DNA of 64,000 nt from Heterocephalus glaber. Lineage: Eukaryota > Chordata > Mammalia > Rodentia > Bathyergidae. Under the pieces are notes generated by a model. That model was given only the letters and a program-made list of their open reading frames with translations. It was not told where the DNA came from and searched no databases. The translations under genes and the position numbers were made by a program. The DNA lies in the NCBI RefSeq assembly GCF_000247695.1, contig NW_004624842.1, positions 5,729,899-5,793,898 on the forward strand, read 5' to 3'. This document shows positions 35,548 to 46,104 of the stretch, one piece after another (position 1 is the stretch's first letter; each line of letters begins with the position of its first letter).

Positions 35548-35640
35548 GGCCAGGAATTTAGCTCAGTGGTTTCGCCACCTGCTGCACAAGCGCAAGCACC
35601 TGAGTTCCAGCCCCGGTACCAAAAAAAAACCAGAATACCA
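35548..35640 (+). mobile_element. Young ID SINE
   Basis: Perfect 17-bp TSD TAAATACACCCTGGGAG at 35531-35547 and 35641-35657. Confidence 0.95.
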
Positions 35641-35649
35641 TAAATACAC

Positions 35650-36106
35650 CCTGGGAGTATATGTAGCACAGTAGTAGAGCCCTTGCCTAGCATGTATTGC
35701 GAACCTTGGTTCCAGGATGGAACCCTACTCAACAGATTTAGTACTCAAGAACAAGCTTAACATCAAACTCTGATTTTTTTTTTTTTTTGCCCAGTGCTGG
35801 AGATCAAACCCAGAGCATCATGTATGCCAGGCAAGCACTCTGCCAGTGAGCTATATCCCCAGCCTCTACTTACTTTTAAGATCTATTCCCCTGTGGGAAA
35901 GCCAACTGGTTCCAAACCACCATAAATTTATTCAAAAATCCAAGAGAAAGAAAAAGCCCAACATTGGGGCAGAAGCCCTCTGGGAGGCCAAGGCAGACCG
36001 ATTATAAATTCAAGGCCAGCCTAGGCAACTTAGCAAGACTCTCAAAATAACAATATAAAAAAGAGCTGGGAAAGTAGCTCAATGTGAAGACCCTGGCGAC
36101 AATGCC

Positions 36107-36150
<44 letters not shown>

Positions 36151-37182
36151 GACAAAGGGTCTAAAACATGATTCAAACTCATAAATTTCATCTCTCTAAA
36201 TACCCAAAGAAGGTCAAAGGATAACTCTGTTCATAACAGGTAAATTTATAACCCAACTCTACATATAACTCACTGAAATGTCAATTCTAAACTAACATGA
36301 AGAAAGCAGGTGATCAAGTAATTATAAAGTTCTATAGCAATATTACTCTCAACGCCTCCAGCTCCATTCACTCAACTCTTCTGATAGGTAGAGATTGGTG
36401 GGGGGGACATGAGGCAACAAAATTTCTGACCATCTTTCCCCAAAAAGGGAAAAAACAAGCAAGGCATGATGGTGCATGCCTATAATTCCATTCCACTCTG
36501 GGTGGCTGAGGCAGGAGGATAGCAAATTTAAGCCCAGCCTGGGCAATTTAAAGACTTAGCAAGAATCTCTCTCAAAATTAAAAAAAAAGGACTGCCTCTA
36601 AATTTTTAAAAAAGGTAGAATGGCTGGGGTTTTAGCTCAGTGATTCTGCTGCCTGCCGCGCAAGCGCCAAGGTCCCAAGTTCGATCCCCGTTACCAAAAA
36701 AAAAAAAAGGTAGAATGATTACCTAGCATGCACAAGGACTTGGGTCCACATCCCTACCCCCATACCACATACACAATGAAGATTTTTTTCAGTACCAGGA
36801 ATTGAACTCAGGACCTTGCACTTGCCAGGCAGGTGCGGCGCCACTGAGCTACATCTCCACCCTGACACAATGAAGATCTTGACTTTAACTTGGACTTGGT
36901 CATTTATTAGCTGTATAACCTGTTTGAGACTATTCACTAATTTGTAAAAATGAGCTTATAATATCTCTTAAAGAGTAGAGAACTAGCCGGGGACTTAGCT
37001 CAGTGGTTCCGCGTGGAAGGATCCGAGTTCGATCCCCGGTACCAAAAAAAAAAAAAAGAGTAGAGAACTAAAAGATAAAAGGACAGTATATATAGGCCCG
37101 GGGATTTAGCTCAGTGGTTCCAGCGCCTGCCTCACAAGCGCAAGGTCCCGAGTTCGATCCCCAGTACCAAAAAAAAAAAAAG
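35650..37182. repeat. SINE cluster
   Basis: Classical old ID+ 35650-35715; classical ID- 35785-35866; B1-dID+ 35960-36110; B1+ 36461-36582; ID+ 36622-36706; old ID+ 36715-36770; ID- 36783-36865 (TSD CACAATGAAGAT); internally deleted ID+ 36985-37056 (TSD AGAGTAGAGAACTA); ID+ 37096-37182. Confidence 0.8.
36111..36142. repeat. (AC)16 microsatellite
   Basis: Pure AC run directly after a dID end, GCCCAGC. Confidence 0.92.
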
Positions 37183-37194
37183 TCTAGTATAATG

Positions 37195-37385
37195 CATGGC
37201 CTGGTATCCAGTCCAAAATAAAAATTCAATTGTTATCATTGCTATCAAGTAGGAATTATTGCCATTTACAGATTAAACAAACCACTAAATCTCAGAGGCT
37301 GAATAATTTCCCAGTACAAACAGGCCTCAAGCTGAAATCCTCCAAGTTCTGCCTTTTTCATTATGTCAAACAACCTAGCTCATGT
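37195..37385 (+). repeat. MIR SINE
   Basis: GGAATTATTGCCATTTACAG, then AATCTCAGAGGCTGAATAA match the MIR core (ATTTTACAGATGAGG...TTAAGTAACTTGCCC). Ancient, no target duplication. Confidence 0.6.
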
Positions 37386-38159
37386 ATATCCCTGCCTCCT
37401 TAAACTAAACTAGGTTTCTGACTATAATTTTAATTATCCTAATTGTGTGGCAAGAACACTACTTGCCCAGTGATGAACTCAAGAGCTGCTGGAAGCATAT
37501 AAAGCCATTTATCTCAAGGATAACTGGTCCCAGATTATACTGCTTTTCTTTTTTTCTGTACCATGGATCAAACTCAGGACCTTGAGCTTGCAAGGCAGGC
37601 GTACTGCAACTGAGCTAAATCCCCAGCCCAATTATACTGCTTTTAATCTTTTTTCCCTGTGATCCAATAGTTGGAGGTGGGGCCTAAATGCATTAATGTG
37701 ACATAAGTAAGAACCACCAATTGCTAATTGTTAGTGTGCTTACCTGGAGTTAAGTCTCTCTTCTCTTCTGCTTTGCTGTTTTGATTTGTTTGTTTGCTTC
37801 TTTCTTTCTTTCTTTCATGGGGCTACAAACCCAACCCCAGACTCTCAGCCTGGTAGGCAAGTGCCCTTCCACTAAGCTACAACTTCAGCCCCTTAGAAAT
37901 TTACATGTTTAGGCCAGCCGTGGTGGCACACACCTGTATTCCCAGCACTCAGGAGGCTGAAGCAGGAGGACTGCAAGTTCAAGGTCAGTTTGGGCTATAT
38001 AGTAAGTTCAAAGTCAGCCTGAACTACATAGTAAGACCCTGTCTCAAAAAAAAAGAAAGAAAGAAATTTTTATGTTCACACAACTAAACAGGCAGAGTAA
38101 GGTAAACACCACAGAGAGGAAATAAGTGTGATGCTGTGAAAAGTTCTGAAACAGGCTTC

Positions 38160-38530
38160 CTTGCCATCTGGCCCTTGCCAGGCACAATTCCAGCCTGAAT
38201 TCACTGTTACTCTATTAACAAGGTATACAAGCTTCATTCAGGCTCCCTGTAAATCTAAATCTGAAGAACTGCTCTTGCCAAGCACTCCACACCCTCCAAA
38301 ATTTCCACACTGTACTCTCAGCCAGTAAATTTCACCCCTCCTCTTCCTGAAAAAAGCCCCTTTCCTTCTTTAAGGCCTGGTCTGAATGTCACCTCTTTAC
38401 CTAGTCCTTACTTGGACCCTCAAAGAAGTACAAATTATGCTTCCTCTAAATTTATTTACAGCACTTAAAGCACTTTATCATTACCAGTTTACCTGTACAG
38501 AGGCCCCTATACACTAAAAGATTCTAAGTT
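38160..38530 (+). mobile_element. L2 LINE 3' fragment
   Basis: GGTCTGAATGTCACCTCTTT, then ATTTACAGCACTTAAAGCAC, then CAGAGGCCCCTATACACTAA follow the last part of L2. A MIR lies directly downstream. Confidence 0.65.
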
Positions 38531-38559
38531 ATCTCAGTATCCTCAACCATTACAGCATC

Positions 38560-38735
38560 CAAAACAGTGTGTCAAGCACTATTTAAGTACTTTACATAAA
38601 CAATATGCACTTCATAATAACTTAGAGTTGTCAATGGAATGAAACTGCAAATGAAGTACAAACTCTCATCATCTCAATTTTACAGATGAGGAAAATAAAG
38701 GTTAAGTAATGTGCCCAGTATCAAAGCTTGTAAGG
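38560..38735 (+). repeat. MIR SINE
   Basis: TCAATTTTACAGATGAGGAA, then GGTTAAGTAATGTGCCCAGT are near-consensus MIR. Confidence 0.8.
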
Positions 38736-39443
38736 AATGGCCACCAGATTTCAACGTATGCACAACTCCTTAAGTAAATTTCAAAAGTTTAGAAAAGCGG
38801 GCTGCGGATTTAGTTCAGTGGTTCTGTTGCCTGCCTTGCAAGTACAAGGTCCTGAGTTCGAGCCCCAGTACCAAAAAAATAAATTGAAAAAAAACTTCAG
38901 AATTTCAAGCTGGGGATTTAGCTTAATAGCACTAAACCTGCCTCGCAAGTGCACGGTCCTGTGTTCAATCCCCAATACCACACACACACAAAATTTAAAA
39001 TTTCAATCTAAACCATCACATTTTGCTTGTGAATAAACTAGACTTTTTTTTTCAGAGTAACAGACCTGATGTATTGAGGGGAAGTTCCCACTACAAAATC
39101 AGTAATTTCTACCCCAAGAGGAATAGTTACTATTCATATACTAGGATGTGAGAAGGCCACACTGGAACCTCTACTTCTACTTATTTTTAGCTCATCCTTC
39201 TGTAAAATGGCTATTTTTGCCCAAGTTATAAAATGCAATACAATGTACAGCTGAACAAATATTCCTATAATGTGTGTGTATACTAAACTGTATTTCCTGA
39301 TGGAATGAATACTTGAGGCCACTGCTCTAGATTGCATCCCCAGGGACTCCAATTCAAGGTTTGAGCTCCTTCCTAGGTCTCTCTCCCCAGCACTACAGTT
39401 AAAAACACTTGCAAATCAAGACTATAGGTTAAAAAAAGAGAGA

Positions 39444-40660
39444 AGCTGGGCATGGTAGTGCATGCCTAAAAGTCCAGCAGACTGGAGGCTGAGGCAGGAG
39501 GATCGATATAAATTCAAGGCCAGCCTGAGCTACATAGTTTATCAAGGTCAGACTGAACTATATAGCAAGACTTGTCTCAAAAAACCAAAAGAAAGGAGAG
39601 AGACACTAGGTAAGCATCTACAGTGCACAGCAGATGCTCAGTGTTAAACCTAAATGTAGCATATCAGCCTTCGTTAAAAAAAATCTTCTCAGGGCCGGGG
39701 ATTTAGCTCAGTGGTTCCACCGCCTGCCCCGAAAGCTCAAGGACCTGAGTTTGATCTCTGGTACCAAGAAAAAAAAAAAAAAGAAAAAAAAATTTTCTCA
39801 TCCATCCCCCTTACCAAAAAAAAATCTTTTCAGTACCACTTCATTTTGTGTGTGGTAGGGAGAGGAGTACCGAGGATTAAATCCAAGGCTATGTTCTGAA
39901 CCTCTTTTTTAAAAAAGGATCTTGGCTGGGGATTTAGCTCAGGGGTACCCCCGCCTGCTGCCTGCTTCACAAGCCCAAGGTCCCAAGTTCGAGCCGTGGT
40001 ACCAAAAAAAAAAAAAAAAAGACAGGATCTTGGGGCAGAGATGTAGCTCAGTAGCGCCCCACCTGCCTAGAAAGTGCAAGGTCCTGAGTTCAATTCCCCA
40101 TACTGTCAAAAAAAAGGGCAGGATCTTGGTATTAAATAGCCCAGGTTGAACTTAAATTCATTTATTTATTTTTGGTTACAGGGATCAAACGCTGTTCCTT
40201 GCACTTGCTCAGCAGGCGGTGAAACCACTGAGTTAAATCCCGGCCCTGAACTTAAATTTATGATCCTCCCGCCTCATATTCCCAGAGTGCTGGGATTACA
40301 GGGGTGCACCACCAATGCTCAGATACCACTGCATTTGGATGCAATTTATTATACTCCTCCAAATTAAAAGAAAGATTATAGTAATGACACAGTTTTAGAA
40401 TTTTAAGATAGAATTCCCTTAGGAAAACTAAAAACAAAAACAACTTAGTTACATAACAAGCAAAAGTAGCTGTACTTTTGGGCGTATTTTAAACTGAAAA
40501 ATTTAAATTCAGGTGGACATGGTGGTGCATATCTGGAATTTTAGCACTGAGGAAGGCTGAGGCAGGAGGATCAATGGCCCTGGCAACTCAGGGAAACAGG
40601 TTTCAAAAGTCTGAGGATGTAGTTCAGTGCAAAGACCCTGGATTCAATCACCAGTATGGG
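39444..40660. repeat. SINE cluster with triplicated target site
   Basis: B1+ 39444-39580; ID+ 39691-39780; ID+ 39926-40023; ID+ 40034-40119 (AGGATCTTGG before, between and after the last two); a minus B1 split by ID- 40165-40245 (TSD TGAACTTAAATT); B1-dID+ 40510-40660. Confidence 0.8.
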
Positions 40661-40929
40661 GGGGAGGGGGTTAAATTTAAATAAAATGTCCTTTCACTTT
40701 ACCAAGAGTACACTTTTGCCAGACCTAAAAGGTCACCTGACTACTTCTCTTTAGTTATAAATTCCAATAGGAATGAATCAAACTGTAAGACTGCAGTAAC
40801 TGCCAAACTGAGAAAAGGCTTTAACTGGATGAATCTGCTTTGTATTTCTTCAATTCAACATTTAATGGGTACCAAACAAAGAGGAAAGGCTGTGTAAAGC
40901 CTCCCTTAAATGTTGAAGAACATCTCTCT

Positions 40930-41040
40930 TAGAGCAGAGTTCCTAATGGTCCTCAGTTTCATCTTCTGTAAAATGGGCATTCTCAAATACCTAACTTGTA
41001 TTTACACTTTGCTAGGCTTAAATAAGAAACATGCAAAACA
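40930..41040 (-). repeat. MIR SINE fragment
   Basis: CCTCAGTTTCATCTTCTGTA and AAATGGGCAT give the reverse complement of the MIR core. Confidence 0.7.
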
Positions 41041-41084
41041 AATTTATTGGTTTCCTTATTAAGTTTCTTCCCTCTTCCACCTAA

Positions 41085-41200
41085 ACTCAAAACTCAGAGC
41101 CTAGCTTAGCTTGTTTGCTGCTATATTCCCAGGGCCTAGAGCGGTAGTTTTTACTAAGAGATGGCTTAATGCATATTAAATGAATAGAGTGCAAAATATC
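41085..41200 (+). mobile_element. L2 LINE 3' terminus
   Basis: GCTATATTCCCAGGGCCTAG followed by a GGCTTAATGCATATTAAATG stretch matches the L2 3' end (GCTGTATCCCCAGTGCCTAG ... GTGCTCAATAAATATTTG). It lies just left of the promoter block. Confidence 0.6.
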
Positions 41201-41489
41201 TGGTGATTTAAAAAAAAGAAACAAGCTGGCTATTATTGTTATTGTAATGAAAAACAATTAAAATTTTATTGTTCTTATTAAGCGATGTCACCCCTCCTCC
41301 CAAGGATCTCACAGTTCTAGGTGGACCGTAAGATAGATACTGGAATGTCGAAGTGGAGGTAAAAATAACAATTGGCGCCTAGAGTAGGATTAATCGACGA
41401 AAAATAAAATCCTAAGCCCAATTTCGTACTTTTCCGAGTAAGGCTCACAAAGGAGGAAACTAAACTGCGATCACAATGACAGTTTGCAC

Positions 41490-41665
41490 GCCTGTGTACG
41501 TGCCAGGTTCAGTAACAAGCTTCGTGCGGATCTCGGTAACCCCAGCAACTCCAGAGGACTGCAGGGAACTCTTCACATTCCCATTCTTCAGACGCAGTAA
41601 CAGAGACTCGGGAAGAGCCAAGATCACAGATATCAGGTGGGGGAGCCGAGAGACGCGAACCCAAG
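41490..41665 (+). repeat. Old MIR inside the CBFA2T2 CpG island
   Basis: ACGTGCCAGGTTCAGTAACA, then CCATTCTTCAGACGCAGTAA, then AGATCACAGATATCAGGTGG, then GACGCGAACCCAAGC follow the MIR order from the GTGCCAGG block to the CGAACCCAGG end. Several CpGs are retained, unlike other MIRs in the window. Confidence 0.6.
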
Positions 41666-42117
41666 CACCCCGAGCCGCTCTTCTCAGGCCCCTCGAGGCG
41701 CCACCCGCGCCTCCCCAACACCGACCACACGTCCCTCCAATGCGGGCTCCTGTATTAAGTGTTTCTCCGAGCCAGACTTGTGGTCCCAGCTCGAGAACAA
41801 AACAATACTTGTCCGTGGCGCGTCAGTGGACACGCGCCCGGCCTGGACTCCCAGGCCGCGGTCCCCACAGCTTCCCCACACCGTGAGCCCCGAGCTCTCT
41901 GGCGCCATTGGAAGCAGCAGGGTGGCCTCCTGGGCCCGCAAAGGCCCGGACCACCGCGTGACCTTGGATCTGCCGCCCTGCTGCGGGCCTCAGTTTCCCC
42001 AGCCCGGCCTCGCGTCGTGGCGGGGCGGGGAGCCCTCACAGGAGCCTCGAGGTACGCTATGGAACTGCAGGCCCCTCACACGCCCCCCTCAGCCGCCCGC
42101 CTTCCGGCCCCGCTTAC

Positions 42118-42151
42118 GCTGGAAGGCGGCCGCTCCAGGGACGCCCACCAT
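42118..42151 (-). CDS. CBFA2T2: CBFA2T2 (MTGR1) first coding exon, coding part only
   Basis: On the minus strand an ATG at 42151-42149 in a good Kozak context (G at -3, G at +4) reads MVGVPGAAAFQ plus one base, then meets a consensus splice donor GTAAGC at 42117-42112. From memory, one CBFA2T2 N-terminus begins MVGVPGAAAFQLGCEKRV. The leftover C of the split codon fits the next residue, Leu. CBFA2T2 is a nuclear ETO-family transcriptional corepressor (NHR1-4 domains, C-terminal MYND zinc finger) that bridges DNA-binding factors to NCoR/HDAC complexes. None of those domains is in this window. Downstream exons must lie left of position 1, so intron 1 exceeds 42 kb. The exon sits inside a CpG island with GC boxes on its 5' side. 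The call rests on 11 residues, the exact donor position and the promoter setting; an alignment to CBFA2T2 mRNA would settle it. Confidence 0.78.
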
Positions 42152-42420
42152 CGCAGAGAGTCTCCCGCCTCGGCCCACGGCCCGGGTTCCTCCCGGGAAT
42201 TGCAGGCGTACCGCTAGCCAACACCAGCGTCTCCGCCGCCACCACCACCTCCTACGCCTCCTCCTCCCCCTCCGCCTCTGCCACCTTCGCCACCACCGTT
42301 AGGCCGCACACCGCACCGCCCCCCCATTCGCCCCGCCCCACCTGTGGGACACGCCCCCGCCGCGTGCTCTCGCTCGCCAGACGAACGCTCGCGGAATCCC
42401 AGCTCCAAGAGCAGCTCCCG
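42152..42420 (-). promoter_or_regulatory. CBFA2T2: CBFA2T2 exon 1 5'UTR and start-site region
   Basis: GC-rich DNA immediately 5' of the minus-strand ATG. The transcription start cannot be placed exactly. It probably lies between the GC-box cluster (from about 42425) and 42300. There is no TATA box at a sensible distance, as expected for a CpG-island promoter. The UTR contains a GGN-triplet tract (42231-42298). Confidence 0.55.
42231..42298 (-). repeat. GGN/GGA triplet-rich tract in 5'UTR
   Basis: On the minus strand this reads as runs of GGT, GGC and GGA triplets with one run of five G. It is an imperfect trinucleotide repeat inside the 5'UTR. Such runs can form G-quadruplexes in RNA and are often length-variable. 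Confidence 0.6.
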
Positions 42421-42424
42421 ATAA

Positions 42425-42611
42425 GCCCCGCCCCCTGACCTGACCCGCCCCTTCCGCGCGAACCTATCGCCCTATCCCGGCACACTGTGCTTCTCAGACC
42501 CGCCCCCTTCGTCAGCGCTCCCGTCAAGAGCACCGCTGGTCTTCTAGACTTGGACTTCCGGACTAGGCCCGGACTGGCGTGGGGGCAGGGGCGGAGCTTG
42601 GGGGCGGGTCT
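42425..42611. promoter_or_regulatory. GC-box (Sp1-type) cluster and ETS-like site upstream of CBFA2T2
   Basis: CCCCGCCCCC at 42427-42436, CCCGCCCC at 42444-42451 and CCCGCCCCC at 42500-42508 read as GC boxes on the minus strand. GGGGCGG (42588-42594) and GGGGGCGGG (42600-42608) are GC boxes on the plus strand. ACTTCCGG at 42553-42560 fits an ETS core. All lie just 5' of the inferred start. Binding is inferred from motifs only. Confidence 0.6.
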
Positions 42612-42727
42612 TAGAGGGAAAAAAGACTGCCTCACCTGAGTTTCCCAGGTACAGGATTGATTGCCTTTACGTGAGTCTATGGGGAAGTTGCTTTTTCTCT
42701 TTGGCCAAAAGTTTTTTAAATATTTAA

Positions 42728-42813
42728 TTTTTGGGGGGGGGTACCGGGGATCGAACTCGGGTCCTTGCGCTTACGCAGCAGGCAGCAAAACCACTGAGCT
42801 AAATCCCCGGCCC
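42728..42813 (-). mobile_element. Young ID SINE, nearest to the promoter on the upstream side
   Basis: TSD AGTTTTTTAAATATTTAA at 42710-42727, with one mismatch at 42814-42831. Confidence 0.92.
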
Positions 42814-42879
42814 AGTTTTGTAAATATTTAAAATAGCATTATAATATTAGTAACTGTTAGCTATCATTATTTTGTTTTC

Positions 42880-43593
42880 TTTGTTTTTGAGATAGTGTCT
42901 CGCTATGTTTCCCAGGCTGGTCCTAATGGGCCTAAGTGATCCTCCTGCCTCAGCCTCTAGAGTACTTGAGTCTACAGGTGCGCAGCAGCTATCATTGAGA
43001 TAGTTATCCGGTTTAGGTGATGTTTTTATTTATTTATTTATTTTATTTATTTTTTTGTACCGGGGATCGAACTTGAGTCCTTGCGCTTGCGCAGCAGGCG
43101 GTGAAACCACTGAGCTAAATCCCCGGCTCTAGGTGATGTTTTTATATACACCGTGTAATCATGAGCATGTGCAAGGCCCTGGTTCAATCCCCAGTATCAC
43201 AATTTTTTTTAAAAAAGTAACTTAATTTTCCCAGATGGCTTGTGTACCTCACTGTGCTTGTCTGCAACCACATCTGACAAACCCCAACCCCATAGGAGTG
43301 AGATAAAGAAATTCACTGAATTAGAATTGAAGACAGAGGGGCCGGGGATTTAGCTCCATGGTTCCGCCGCCTCGAAAGCTCAGTGGTTCCTCCTACCTCG
43401 AGAGCGAAAGGTCCCGAGTTTGATCCCCGGCACCAAAAAAACAAAAAGAATTGAAGACAGAAATGCAAGGGAAAAATTCATCACCTTCAAAAGAAATGAT
43501 TGAAGGCCAGGAATTTAGCTCAGTGGCCCCGCGCCTGCTTTGTAAGCACGAGGTCTTGAGTTTGATCCCCTGTACCACACAAAAAAAAAAAAA
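42880..43593. repeat. SINE cluster
   Basis: B1- 42880-43000; ID- 43030-43129 (TSD TAGGTGATGTTTTTAT); old ID tail+ 43155-43200; ID+ 43338-43446 with an internal duplication (TSD GAATTGAAGACAGA); ID+ 43504-43593. Confidence 0.82.
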
Positions 43594-43678
43594 GAAAGAA
43601 AGAAGGAAGGAAGGAAAGAAAGAAGGAAGGAAGGAAGGGGGAGAGAGAGAGAAAGAAAAAAGAAAAGAAAGAAAAGGA
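43590..43678. repeat. (GAAA/GGAA)n purine tract
   Basis: Long purine-only run grown from the A-tail of the ID at 43504-43589. Confidence 0.9.
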
Positions 43679-43701
43679 TTTAACAGAGGCAAGAAACTGA
43701 A

Positions 43702-44857
43702 TTTTTTTTTTTACCAGGGATCAAACTCAGGACCTTTCGCTTTCGAGGCAGGTGGCAGAACCACTGAGCTAAATTCCTGGCCCAAGAAACTGAAATGTAA
43801 TGATGTGGGTCCCACCAATATATGCCCTGTGTTTCACAAACGCTGTTTTCTTAATTGTACTTGTTTTAGCTGTTCAGCTTTGCAAGATGCAAAGAGGTGG
43901 GATTGGGTCAGGGATTTAGCTCAGTGGTTATGCTGCCTGCCTTGCAAGCGCAAGGACCCAAGTTTGATCCCACGGTACCAAAAAAACAAAAACAAAAAAA
44001 AGAAGTAAGATTAAGTGTAAATGACTGTGCTGTCCTTTTCCTATCAAAGAATGAAGAACTACTGAAGACAAAGATTGTGACTGCCTCTCCCACCTACCTG
44101 TCTGTCAGGAAAGGAAAAGAATTCAGGCTTTAGGGCCAGGGATCTAGTTCAGCAGTTCTGGAGCCTGCCTGGAAAGCACAAGGTCCCAAGTTCGGTACCC
44201 GGTACCAAAAAAAAAAAAAAGAAGAAGAATTCAGACTAGTGTGAGAAGAAGCTGGGTGGGATGAAGGTTGAGTCTATGGTATAATCCAAGATGATCCAAA
44301 GCATCCTGGAGCTTCAAATCAGAGTCTCCTTTTATTGCTGTTTAAAATGATTTTAGGGCTGGGAATGTAGATCAGTGGCACTGCTCCTACCTGGCAAGTT
44401 TAAGGTCCTGAGTTCGACCCCTAGTACAAACAAAATAAGATTTTAATTTGCTGGGTATGGTGGTACATACCTGTGATCCCCAAACTCAGGAGGCTAAGGC
44501 AGGTAGATCAACCCAAGTTAGGCTAGCCTTGGCTACACCGTGAGTTCCAGGCCAGCCTGAACGACATACTGAGACCTTGTCTCAAAACAAAAGAAGATTT
44601 TAATTGTTGGAATGGAAAATTTTTAATATGTAAAGAAAAAATTTTAAAACCTAAAAATTTATTGAATTGTATTTTATGTACAATGAACTACACCAATTTA
44701 AGTATACAACTTGATGAATTTTTTTTGTTTCTTTTTGTATTGTTTTCCTTTCAGTTCCTGGGATTTAACCCAGGGCTTTTCAGGGCTGGGGATTTAGCTC
44801 AGTAGTTCCGGCCCCTGCCTCTCAAGTGCAAGGTCCAGAGTTCGATCCCTGGTACCA

Positions 44858-44888
<31 letters not shown>

Positions 44889-45057
44889 CCAGGGCTTTCC
44901 ACTGGGCCACATATCCAGTCCTTTTTTATTTATTTATTTATTTATTTTTTTTAACAGGATCCTGCTGAGTCACTAACTTGGCCAAGGTGGGCTTAAATTT
45001 GAGATCCTCCTGCCTCAGTTTCCCAGAGTGCCAGGATTACACACCACCCACACCCAG
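43702..45057. repeat. SINE cluster
   Basis: ID- 43702-43781; ID+ 43906-44000; ID+ 44134-44220; ID+ 44357-44436; B1+ 44450-44595; ID+ 44781-44885 (TSD AACCCAGGGCTTT) inserted in the dID half of a minus B1-dID (44745-45057). Confidence 0.8.
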
Positions 45058-45309
45058 CAATTTGCTGAATTTTAAAACCTCTATGTACCTGTAAAATCAC
45101 CAGTGTTGTCAAGATCCAGAACATTTCTATCACCCCTATAAAATTCTTTCTTCTCCTCTGCAATCCACCACCCTTCTATCTGCACCTGAACCCAAAGAAC
45201 TACTGATCTGCTTTGGATCGATATGTGTGAGTTTACATTTTCTAGAATCACATGTAAATGGACACATATGGTACATACTGTTGCATTTAGATTTTATTTC
45301 ATTTTATTT

Positions 45310-46104
45310 TCTTTTAGTGTTTTGAGACAAATAGCCCAACCTGCCCTCTGATGCACAGCAATCATCCTGCCTCAGCTTCTGGAGTGCTGAGATTACAGGC
45401 ATGTACCTCCAGCTTCTCATCTATCTTACTGACTGGATCTGGCACTGTGTGACTTCTGGCTCTTCCCTAAAGTCAGAATGACTGTGAAATGAGTGAGCAG
45501 TTTAGTGAATTGAATCAATTCCAGACATGCCGCAGCCATGATCATGCAAGGAAAGATGAGAAAAAGAATTTCCAGAATTGCTTCAGAAAGTCAAAAGATT
45601 AATGGGTTAAGTGTGTTTGTTTTATCCCCTGTACCAGGAATCGAACTCAGGACCTTGTGCTTACCAGGCAGGCACGGTGCCACTGAGCAAAATCCCTGGC
45701 CTAGGTTAAGTGTGTTTGAATTGAGGGGACATATATAGTAAGTTCAAGGTCAGCCTGGGCTACATAGTGAAAGTTCAAGGCCAGCGTGAACTACATACTA
45801 AACTGTCTCAAAAATCAAAAAGAGGTCTGGGAATTTAGCTCAATGTTTCCGCTGCCTGCCTCCCAAACACAAGGTCCTGAGTTCAGCCCCTGGTACCAAA
45901 AAAATAAATAAATAAATAAATAATAATAAAGTTAGGTGAGGACACACCATAATGTTTGTTTATTTGTGACAGGGTTTCGCTATTAGTTTAGGCTGATCTT
46001 GAACTCACTATGTACCCCAGGCTGGCCTTGAACTTGCAGTGATCCTCCTGCCTCAGCCTCCCAAATCCTAGGATTACAGGTGTGCACCATCATGCCCAGC
46101 CATA
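45310..46104. repeat. SINEs flanking the inverted mariner segment
   Basis: B1- 45310-45418; truncated B1+ 45733-45822 (3' part only); ID+ 45826-45925; B1- 45956-46104. The truncated B1 and the minus B1s mark the edges of the segment that appears to have flipped. Confidence 0.75.
45420..45730 (+). pseudogene. Mariner transposase fossil, C-terminal part (inverted relative to the rest)
   Basis: Plus-strand translation at 45433-45471 reads LDLALCDFWLFPK, the mariner signature around the third catalytic Asp (Y-S-P-D-L-A-x-C-D-x-x-L-F-P). The preceding codons SY* fit a decayed PYS. The following sequence matches the family's C-terminal Lys/Trp-rich tail poorly but recognisably, ending near the G-x-Y-F-E-G-D-like region at about 45705-45730. 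A minus-strand ID element (45620-45703) splits the tail, with TSD GGTTAAGTGTGTTT on both sides. Stops and frameshifts make it nonfunctional. The catalytic part that should precede it lies on the opposite strand from 46105 rightward. Confidence 0.75.

Larger units (their letters stand above)
37547..38990. repeat. SINE cluster
   Basis: ID- 37547-37630 (TSD ATTATACTGCTTTT); classical ID- 37815-37892; B1+ 37912-38052; ID+ 38796-38880; ID+ 38906-38990. 39000-39440 has nothing recognised. Confidence 0.8.
1..42117 (-). other. CBFA2T2: CBFA2T2 intron 1 (5' part, continues beyond the window)
   Basis: Inferred from the donor at 42117. No further CBFA2T2 exon was recognised to the left. The content is SINEs, decayed LINEs, DNA transposons, LTRs and one processed pseudogene, itemised below. 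Stretches without recognised repeats, such as 80-620, 2700-3040, 7465-7790, 7896-8520, 9500-10180, 28300-28760, 29525-29750 and 34925-35530, show no coding signal that I could see. Confidence 0.65.
41480..42640 (-). promoter_or_regulatory. CBFA2T2: CpG island promoter of CBFA2T2
   Basis: A sharp block of GC-rich sequence with many CpG dinucleotides in an otherwise AT-rich, CpG-poor window. It spans the first exon, roughly 220 bp upstream and about 600 bp into intron 1. It contains no young SINE. The coding start and donor on the minus strand fix the direction. Several open frames cross the island on both strands, but they are by-products of low stop-codon frequency in GC-rich DNA. Confidence 0.85.

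Noticed and set aside
41476..42635. Long open frames on both strands across the CpG island (up to about 220 codons)
   Set aside because: They overlap in several frames, are Pro/Arg/Ala-rich as expected of GC-rich noncoding DNA, and only the short minus-strand ATG frame ends at a splice donor and resembles a known protein.
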